The position numbers were made by a program, and so were the translations under genes. Source: Vibrio algarum (GTDB lineage: Bacteria; Pseudomonadota; Gammaproteobacteria; Enterobacterales; Vibrionaceae). Taken from it: 64,000 nt of DNA. The notes below the pieces were generated by a model, which searched no databases, was not told the origin of the DNA, and saw only the letters and a list, made by a program, of their open reading frames with translations. Positions 58,095 through 64,000 of this stretch are shown here, one piece after another. The stretch's first letter is position 1, and each line of letters opens with the position of its first letter. Location: positions 2,542,001 to 2,606,000 of the forward strand of contig NZ_JAQLOI010000001.1 of assembly GCF_028204155.1 (NCBI RefSeq), in the 5' to 3' direction.

Positions 58095-59066
58095 ATGAAA
58101 TACTTAGCAAGTTTTACATTATTCTTATTAATTTTTTTACACTCAGACGAATCTCATGCAAACCAGTGCACAATTACAAACTATAGCTCTCAATATGTAG
58201 GTGAACCGATCCCTATTGGAAGTGACAAAACTGGTGAAACCTTAGGGACAATTAATGTTTCTTTTAATTATGATTGTACGTTCTCAGATGCCCACACAAT
58301 TATCTTATTTGCTACATGGGGGCAAAAATCTTACCTATCAAGCAATACATATGCGTCAAATTTGGATGGCATACAACTAGTGACACCATATTCAGTAGGT
58401 ACATCAGGGCCACATACGAATTCCGTAAAATTTGCCACTTTAAATAGTAGTACGTCCGGTGTTGTATCAGGGCCGTTGTTTCACGTAAAAAAGGTAGACA
58501 ACGTGTCCGTGTCTGGTAGTTCATACTTTTTGGGCACCTCTCACATTGACCACAATCTGCAATATGATGTTTTTAGAACAAACAGCTCTTATGGGGTAAA
58601 TGTACAAGCGCAAGTAGGCTTTGCTGATGTTCCTATTACTCGTCCTACTTGTACACTTAATAGTAATAGTGTTCATCAAGTTGTTGCACTTCCAACCGCT
58701 GCCCTTAGTGACTTTAGTGGCATAGGTTCAACCATAGCTATAAGCGAATTTTTTATAAAGATGAATTGTGGTGCTAAAGTCTCCCTTTCTGCTTACATGA
58801 CAGATGCAAATTCACCTGCCAATGTAAGCAACGCCCTAACGCTGAACGATAGTTCAACGGCAGCAGGAGTAGGTATTCAGGTGCTTGCCAACAACAATGA
58901 AAACCCCGTCATATATGGCGTCAACAAATGGTATATTGCTGGCTCTGAAAGCGCAGAGGCAATGAATTATACTATTCCATTTTTGGCCAAATATGTGCAA
59001 ACCGAACCAACAATAACACCAGGCAGCGTGAACGCTCAGGCTGTGATATCTTTCTTTTATGAATAA
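58095..59066 (+). CDS. Two-domain fimbrial adhesin/minor pilin (copy 2)
   Basis: 323 residues, the same length as copy 1 at 55131 and similar throughout: 'DKTGETLG' near residue 50, 'LDGIQLVTP', 'GTSGPH' and 'YGVNKWYI', ending 'AVISFFYE'. The N-terminal domains differ in many surface-type positions. An A/G-rich ribosome binding site lies upstream. Likely the second tip adhesin or a spare allele. Confidence 0.75.
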   Translation: MKYLASFTLFLLIFLHSDESHANQCTITNYSSQYVGEPIPIGSDKTGETLGTINVSFNYDCTFSDAHTIILFATWGQKSYLSSNTYASNLDGIQLVTPYSVGTSGPHTNSVKFATLNSSTSGVVSGPLFHVKKVDNVSVSGSSYFLGTSHIDHNLQYDVFRTNSSYGVNVQAQVGFADVPITRPTCTLNSNSVHQVVALPTAALSDFSGIGSTIAISEFFIKMNCGAKVSLSAYMTDANSPANVSNALTLNDSSTAAGVGIQVLANNNENPVIYGVNKWYIAGSESAEAMNYTIPFLAKYVQTEPTITPGSVNAQAVISFFYE

Positions 59067-59174
59067 AAAAACATGATGCCAATACGGCACAATGGGCAGC
59101 GTATTGAAAACAAATAGCACTATTTTGTTCTACAATTAAAAAGACCAATAATAGGTAGGAATACTAACGTAAGG

Positions 59175-60058
59175 ATGAATACTATAACTAGCTTTGTTCA
59201 AGCGACATGCCTTCTTACTGGAATAATCTCTATCTTTTTCAGCTCATTATTGTGGGCTGTCGACATCGTAAAATTTGAAGCAGGTCAATCCCAAAATGAT
59301 GCCCGTATGGCTTATAAAATTGAAGTTATACAGTCAGCTTTAGAGCATACAAAAGACACATATGGACCCTATTTAATTTCAACGAGTGCGCCTCTAATGA
59401 ACTCACTACAAGCAATGAGACAATTGCAAAACGGGGAGTTGCTGAATGTATTTATCGCACTAACAAATAAAGATTGGGAAAGTAAAACTATTCCAATTCG
59501 AATCCCCTTCGCCGGGGGCTATTAAGTTATCGGCTTTTGCTTACCCATAAACGGTACTTACCGCTTCTAAAAAACGTTAACGACGTGTCAGATTTAATGT
59601 CATTACAGGTCGGATTGCGCCACAACTGGTCAATAACCAAGATACTGTCTTTACGTGGCTTTGATATTGTCCCGTCAAAAAGCTATGAAGGTCTATTCGC
59701 TATGCTAAATAGCCAACGGTTTCATTATATCCCTCGCGGCATCAATGAAATTTATAACGAATTGGATAGTCGTAAATCAAAACTAAACAATGTTGTTATA
59801 GAACCTGAACTCGTTCTATATATTCCGTCACCTACGTATCTATTCGTATCACCGAAATACCCTCGCCTTGCTCAACGATTTGAAGATGGACTTGAATTAA
59901 TGGTAGCGAATGGAACACTGAAGGTCATATTTGATAAATATTTCACTCATCATATCGAGCGAGCAGATATAAAAAATAGACGTATTATTGTGGTAGGTAA
60001 CCCGTTACTGCCAGAATTAACGCCTTTAGAACGCTCTGACTTGTGGTGGTCACCTTGA
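59175..60058 (+). CDS. Periplasmic solute-binding-like protein (apparent -1 frameshift)
   Basis: Signal peptide at the N-terminus ('LTGIISIFFSSLLWAVD'). The order of strands and helices ('YKIEVIQSALEHT', 'MRQLQNGELLNVFIAL', 'LLTHKRYLPLL', 'RGFDIVPSKSYEGLFAML') resembles type II amino-acid-binding-like domains. The first frame ends with 'PFAGGY'; one extra C in the C4 run near 59505 gives 'IPLRRGLLSYRLLLTHKRYL', rejoining the second part, about 294 residues. No ABC permease is near, so it could be a free or sensory solute-binding protein. Confidence 0.6.
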
Positions 60059-60585
60059 CCATCTGAAGCATCAACTACATCTAATCCACTTCACATAATT
60101 AACTGCGCTTTCCTAACAATTAAGTTGATAAATTTTGGCTATTAATTTAATAGAGCCAAACGATTATACCGACCAAATAAGCCTAGTTATTATGTGGGTA
60201 TCGGTTTGACGAGATATCGACAAGGTTGATAAAAAACTATTTGAATATCCCATTATTGAAGCTATCCCTCAACCTGAAAGATTGGCTGTAAAAAAGCTAA
60301 CACTAAATAAAGCCACGTTGTATGACGATTACAAGATGGGTATATCTGAGGAAAAAACGAATTTAACTATTGCCAGTGATATTTGTCATACAAATATAAC
60401 GAATCAAGACATTCGTTTAAGTTATTGATAATTAACGTATAAATTTGATCTATTCGATATTGGCATTAAAAAAAACAGTTATCATACTTAGAAATATAAA
60501 CTTAATCTAAACCAAAGGATCTCCTGACTCTGCTAACCTAAAGTAGTGACAGTCAAATAACCCTCTTGACAATATGGAAATAACA
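60059..60585. other. Intergenic region with an open remnant
   Basis: About 527 bases. A start-less open stretch at 60213-60428 (about 71 codons, 'KKLFEYPIIEAIPQPERLAV') may be the end of a lost gene. The rest is AT-rich; the promoter of the catalase is expected near 60450-60570. No clear OxyR site seen. Confidence 0.4.
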
Positions 60586-62046
60586 ATGAAAAAACAAACA
60601 AAACTAACCACGTCCAATGGCTGCCCTGTTGCAGACAATCAAAATGTACAAACTGCAGGTCCTCGTGGGCCAATGCTTTTACAGGACGCATGGTTTCTTG
60701 AAAAACTCGCCCACTTCGATAGAGAAGTTATCCCAGAAAGACGTATGCATGCCAAAGGTTCTGGTGCTTATGGTACTTTCACCGTTACGCACGATATATC
60801 TAAGTATACGAAAGCCAACATATTCTCTGAAATAGGCAAGAAAACCGACCTTTTTGTTCGGTTTTCTACCGTTGCCGGTGAGCGTGGTGCTGCAGATGCT
60901 GAACGTGATATTCGTGGGTTTGCTATCAAATTTTACACCGAGGAAGGTAACTGGGATCTTGTCGGCAACAATACGCCCGTCTTCTTCCTTCGCGATCCAT
61001 TGAAATTTCCAGATCTTAATCATGCGGTTAAACGAGACCCTCGCACAAACATGCGTTGCGCAAATGCGAACTGGGATTTCTGGACATTGCTGCCTGAAGC
61101 GCTACACCAAATAACGATTTTGATGAGTGAACGTGGTATTCCCCGTACTTATCGCCATATGCATGGGTTTGGTAGCCACACGTTTAGCTTTATCAACGCT
61201 GATAACGAACGATTTTGGGTTAAGTTCCATTTAGAAACTCAACAAGGTATAGAGAACCTTACCGATCAAGAAGCAGAAGAACTGGTTGGTAAGAATCGTG
61301 AAAGCCACCAGCAAGATCTGTACGAATCCATTGAAAATGGTGATTTTCCTCGCTGGGATTTAAAAGTTCAAATCATGCCTGAAAAAGACGCGGCGGATTA
61401 TCGGTTCCATCCGTTTGATCTAAGTAAAGTTTGGCCACACGAAGATTACCCACTGATTGATGTTGGTGTTATGGAGCTGAATCGAAATCCAGATAACTAT
61501 TTTGCTGAGGTAGAGCAAGCGGCATTCAACCCGGCTAGCCTAGTACCTGGAATTGGATTCTCTCCCGATAAGATGTTGCAAGGGCGATTATTCTCATATG
61601 GCGATACACAACGTTATCGTTTGGGTGTGAATCATTCACACATCCCAGTAAACCAGGCTCGCTGTCCTGTTAATTCTTACCACCGAGATGGCGCTATGCG
61701 CGTAGACGGTAACTATGGAAGCACTAAAGCATATGAGCCAAATAGTCTAGGTCTATGGCAAGAACAGCCAGAAACTAAAGAGCCTTCTATGCAACTCAGT
61801 GGCGATGCTTATAGCTGGGATTTCCGTGAAAATGACAGTGATTACTTTACTCAGCCGAGAGATCTGTTCAATTTGATGACACCAGAGCAACAGAACGTTC
61901 TGTTTGAAAACACGGCGCGCAGTGTTGGTGGTGCATCTATTGAAATCCAACATCGTCATATTTCTAACTGCTACAAGGCCGACCCTGCCTACGGTGAGGG
62001 GGTTGCAAAAGCATTAGGAATAGCATTGGAAGATATACAACGATAA
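60586..62046 (+). CDS. Monofunctional heme catalase
   Basis: 486 residues from ATG 60586 (MKKQTKLTTSNGCPVADNQN), preferred over the ATG at 60574 because of the GGA upstream. Catalytic His in 'ERRMHAKGSGAYG', the Asn region 'DLVGNNTPVFFLRDP', and the heme-ligand Tyr in 'RLFSYGDTQRYRLG'. Decomposes hydrogen peroxide. It is followed after 84 bases by an ankyrin-repeat gene, as in several catalase-ankyrin pairs. Confidence 0.96.
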   Translation: MKKQTKLTTSNGCPVADNQNVQTAGPRGPMLLQDAWFLEKLAHFDREVIPERRMHAKGSGAYGTFTVTHDISKYTKANIFSEIGKKTDLFVRFSTVAGERGAADAERDIRGFAIKFYTEEGNWDLVGNNTPVFFLRDPLKFPDLNHAVKRDPRTNMRCANANWDFWTLLPEALHQITILMSERGIPRTYRHMHGFGSHTFSFINADNERFWVKFHLETQQGIENLTDQEAEELVGKNRESHQQDLYESIENGDFPRWDLKVQIMPEKDAADYRFHPFDLSKVWPHEDYPLIDVGVMELNRNPDNYFAEVEQAAFNPASLVPGIGFSPDKMLQGRLFSYGDTQRYRLGVNHSHIPVNQARCPVNSYHRDGAMRVDGNYGSTKAYEPNSLGLWQEQPETKEPSMQLSGDAYSWDFRENDSDYFTQPRDLFNLMTPEQQNVLFENTARSVGGASIEIQHRHISNCYKADPAYGEGVAKALGIALEDIQR

Positions 62047-62058
62047 AATAAGGTAGTT

Positions 62059-62086
62059 TATGCAGGTGCATATATTGGCCTGCATA
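62059..62086 (+). terminator. Weak hairpin after the catalase
   Basis: TATGCAGG (62059-62066) pairs with CCTGCATA (62079-62086). No T run follows, so readthrough to the ankyrin gene is possible. Confidence 0.4.
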
Positions 62087-62130
62087 TAACCACCACTGAG
62101 TAGAACCATTAACGTTGTCAGAGATACTTT

Positions 62131-62637
62131 ATGAGTAAATGGAAGAACTATAAAAAAACGTATCGGAATGAACCGGATATCTATGATTTTGCTCGGCTTG
62201 GTGATTTTAGAGGGCTTGCTGATACACTATCTTTGAACTCTAACCTCAATTTAGATGCTAAAAACCATAGAGGTTATTCTCCGTTGATGCTCGCGGTTTA
62301 TAATGGGCATAGAGATTTTTGTGAAGCGCTGCTTAGAAGTGGGGCTGACGTTAACTCCACAGATTTAATGGGGAATACTGTACTAATGGCCTCCGCTTTT
62401 AAAGGCAATGTGGACATCATAGAGCTTTTATTGCAATTTGGGGCAATAACGACCCATAAAAACCAAGCCAATATGAATGTACGAGACTGGGCGGTAATGT
62501 TTGGACGGACAGAAGCTGTTCAATATCTAGATAATACAACCCCTAATGTCGTTGCTTCATCAAAAATAAAAAATATCCTAAGGTTTATCAGACTTAGTTT
62601 TATAATGATTAAGAAAAAAACAAAAAACAGAGGCTAG
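62131..62637 (+). CDS. Ankyrin-repeat protein linked to catalase
   Basis: 168 residues with about three ankyrin repeats (e.g. 'NHRGYSPLMLAVYNGHRDFC', 'LMGNTVLMASAFKGNVDIIE'), basic C-terminal helix. No signal peptide. In Pseudomonas and other bacteria an ankyrin protein next to a catalase supports its activity or peroxide resistance; that role here is inferred from context. Confidence 0.82.
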   Translation: MSKWKNYKKTYRNEPDIYDFARLGDFRGLADTLSLNSNLNLDAKNHRGYSPLMLAVYNGHRDFCEALLRSGADVNSTDLMGNTVLMASAFKGNVDIIELLLQFGAITTHKNQANMNVRDWAVMFGRTEAVQYLDNTTPNVVASSKIKNILRFIRLSFIMIKKKTKNRG

Positions 62638-62782
62638 AAAAACACAGCCTTTTTATAGCTATAAAATCACAATAATATTTCAAAAAATAGTTCACACTCT
62701 ATGGCAGCCCTTTGTCTCTATAGTAAATCTCTCTGAAAATATTAATTATCAATTTATAATTTAAGCTATTTAAAAATATAAA

Positions 62783-62810
62783 TTGACAATGCCCAGTAAC
62801 AAGGTATTAT
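62783..62810 (+). promoter_or_regulatory. Sigma-70 promoter of the cold-shock gene
   Basis: TTGACA (62783-62788), 16-base spacer, TATTAT (62805-62810), close to the consensus. The start site would be near 62817, giving a leader of about 180 bases before the cold-shock gene at 63000. Confidence 0.65.
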
Positions 62811-62999
62811 CTACCACGCTCTGTTGTTCAGGGTTATTAGTGAAACATAAAGTAAAAGTAAAGCCTCAGAATTTCTTCGTTATTGTTGTTATCCTCAGTT
62901 TTTCCCTTAGCTTCATCGTCACATTCAATAATTCAAGCTTTCAGCGCCATCGCAATATCGCGATAACTATATGAATTTAAATAAAATAAGGGACAAAAT
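62811..62999 (+). promoter_or_regulatory. Long 5' leader of the cold-shock gene
   Basis: About 180 to 190 bases between the predicted transcript start and the ATG, with AAGGGAC as ribosome binding site just before it. Long structured leaders are a known feature of cold-shock mRNAs, which change fold on cooling. The start is inferred from the promoter. Confidence 0.5.
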
Positions 63000-63212
63000 A
63001 TGTCTACTAAAACAACTGGTCTAGTAAAATGGTTTAACGAATCTAAAGGTTTTGGCTTTCTTACTCAAGACAATGGCGGAGCGGATGTATTCGTTCATTT
63101 TAACGCTATCGTTTCTGACGGTTTCAAAACATTGGCTGAAGGTCAAAAAGTATCTTTCGAAGTTGAACAAGGCCAAAAAGGTCTTCAAGCTGCGAACGTT
63201 ACAGCGCTATAA
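63000..63212 (+). CDS. cspA: CspA-like cold-shock protein
   Basis: 70 residues, one cold-shock domain. RNP1 'KGFGFLTQ' and RNP2 'VFVHF' motifs are intact after the start MSTKTTGLVKWFNESKG. An RNA chaperone that melts structured RNA at low temperature. It has a long leader and a terminator-like hairpin after it. Confidence 0.94.
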   Translation: MSTKTTGLVKWFNESKGFGFLTQDNGGADVFVHFNAIVSDGFKTLAEGQKVSFEVEQGQKGLQAANVTAL

Positions 63213-63240
63213 CTTTTAAAAGTTAGCGAAAATTATAAGT

Positions 63241-63272
63241 TGCCGTAAATAGTTTAATAACCTTTTACGGCA
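63241..63272 (+). terminator. Hairpin after the cold-shock gene
   Basis: TGCCGTAAA (63241-63249) pairs with TTTACGGCA (63264-63272). The stem is 9 bp and near-perfect; the downstream T run is weak. Confidence 0.6.
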
Positions 63273-63414
63273 CTTAAAACAATCAATACAAATTAATTTA
63301 TACTGTGTCATCGAAAATATAAACATTCAAAACATTTGCTTTTCATCTGTCATTACGTTTCTTATTCACTTCGTTACACTCTCATAAATAAAAACAAAAA
63401 AACAAGGGGTAACT

Positions 63415-63507
63415 ATGGCTCGTTCTATAGGTCGTAAACGATTTTGGTTCCAACAATACCGAAATGAAAATAATAAAACCAAACCAGAGGGAATTAAATG
63501 CGGATAA
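63415..63507 (+). CDS. Small basic protein, unknown
   Basis: 30 residues from ATG 63415, AAGGGGT upstream. The peptide (M-A-R-S-I-G-R-K-R-F) is rich in Arg and aromatic residues. It overlaps the next ORF by 10 bases in another frame, and the strong ribosome binding site suggests both are translated. No family recognised. Confidence 0.5.
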   Translation: MARSIGRKRFWFQQYRNENNKTKPEGIKCG

Positions 63508-63704
63508 ACTTTAATATATTTAAAGGTGACGTTTTTTGGGAGTCTTCAATACATCAATTAAATAGTGATATTTTATTGCGACACATCCGAATGAATAGCA
63601 ATGTGGATGATTTCAATATTGATTTTTCATACTGTGAAACAAAATGTGAAGGTAATATTTTAAGTAGTACCAATCAACTCATTGGCACATTTTTCATTTC
63701 TTAA
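63498..63704 (+). CDS. Small acidic protein, unknown
   Basis: 68 residues from ATG 63498, with GAGGG before it. It begins MRINFNIFKGDVFWESSIHQ, has two Cys near the middle and no signal peptide or membrane helix. Translation is likely coupled to the upstream 30-residue ORF. The pair lies behind the cold-shock gene and might be cold-linked; no function can be assigned. Confidence 0.55.
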   Translation: MRINFNIFKGDVFWESSIHQLNSDILLRHIRMNSNVDDFNIDFSYCETKCEGNILSSTNQLIGTFFIS

Positions 63705-63835
63705 TCACACTTCTATCTCAACCAATAGATTCTCGAAAACAGTCATGTTGCAGAACATGCAAACAAGTTCTGGATTTCATTCACTGCGTTTTCCATCCCT
63801 ATTAGCCACTTCTATAAATGCTTAATCCGAATCAT

Positions 63836-64000
63836 TTAAAGCTTAGCTAACGTCGGTTTATCTATTTCCACATGAGTGAGCGCAGCTTGTAGTGCTTGCT
63901 CTCTATATAAATAACAATTGCCCTCCGCGATCAAATCTAAGACATGAAATTTTTCTAATTTCTGACGAGTTTGCATATTGGGGCATATCAGCAGCACTTC
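63836..64000 (-). CDS. SulP-type permease, C-terminal STAS domain (truncated by window edge)
   Basis: 54 residues up to the stop at 63836, running out of the window at its upstream side. 'EVLLICPNMQTRQKLEKFHV' then 'LDLIAEGNCYLYREQAL' recalls the end of the STAS domain of SulP sulfate/anion permeases. The permease part lies outside, so the call is tentative. Confidence 0.5.
   Translation of the reverse strand, partial: EVLLICPNMQTRQKLEKFHVLDLIAEGNCYLYREQALQAALTHVEIDKPTLAKL

Noticed and set aside
60430..60570. Possible OxyR site upstream of the catalase
   Set aside because: Only isolated tetranucleotides fit; the four-fold spaced pattern is not satisfied.
62783..62974. 63-codon open frame before the cold-shock gene
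   Set aside because: Its start lies in the -35 box of the predicted promoter; the sequence is better explained as an untranslated leader.
1..64000. tRNA, rRNA, CRISPR arrays or intact insertion sequences
   Set aside because: No cloverleaf, rRNA core, regularly spaced repeat array or transposase was found by reading.

Overview
The window reads as the chromosome of a marine gammaproteobacterium of the family Vibrionaceae, most likely a Vibrio. The evidence is gene content and order: ybgC-tolQRAB-pal beside cydAB-cydX-ybgE, ruvC-ruvA-ruvB beside aspS and cmoAB, a complete hisL-hisGDCBHAF-hisIE operon, hns, gsk, dinG-TSUP-priC-ybaM and htpX, with proteins close in length and motif content to known Vibrio and E. 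coli homologues. A nitrogenase-protection gene (cowN) with a sigma-54 promoter and a NifA-type upstream site points to a nitrogen-fixing lineage; that is an inference, since no nif structural gene lies in the window.

Layout. 1-4072: Tol-Pal envelope operon on the minus strand. 4213-7368: cytochrome bd oxidase operon, with two FNR-type sites upstream. 7834-12983: Holliday-junction genes ruvCAB (LexA-like box before ruvA), a lipoprotein and aspS. 13255-18397: cmoA-cmoB for tRNA wobble modification, then a three-gene operon (retropepsin-like lipoprotein, inactive transglutaminase with membrane helices, RimK-like ATP-grasp ligase). 18576-24022: tdk, cysS, ppiB, lpxH, an EAL-HDOD regulator and ychJ. 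24100-31702: the histidine operon with its leader peptide and attenuator. 31777-33641: an NhaC-family transporter under a lysine riboswitch. 34008-37711: hns, gsk, a DUF2057 protein and a porin. 38353-41939: dinG, a TSUP transporter, priC and ybaM.

From about 41959 onward the region is more accessory: a chalcone-isomerase-like protein, a patatin phospholipase, cowN, a GGDEF-EAL protein, a decayed stretch with a MATE-transporter remnant, htpX, a chaperone-usher pilus cluster (pilin, chaperone, usher, OmpA-like protein, three two-domain pilin/adhesins), a solute-binding-like periplasmic protein, a catalase-ankyrin pair, a cold-shock gene with a long leader, two small overlapping ORFs, and the end of a SulP-type permease.

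Nine genes (tolA, tolR, lpxH, the EAL-HDOD gene, hisG, dinG, the GGDEF-EAL gene, the OmpA-like gene and the solute-binding-like gene) each need one extra base at or next to a run of A or C to restore a full-length family member. Because every shift has the same sign, and lpxH is normally indispensable in Gram-negative bacteria, this looks like systematic under-calling of homopolymers in the assembly rather than real gene decay. I give the full-length coordinates for these genes.
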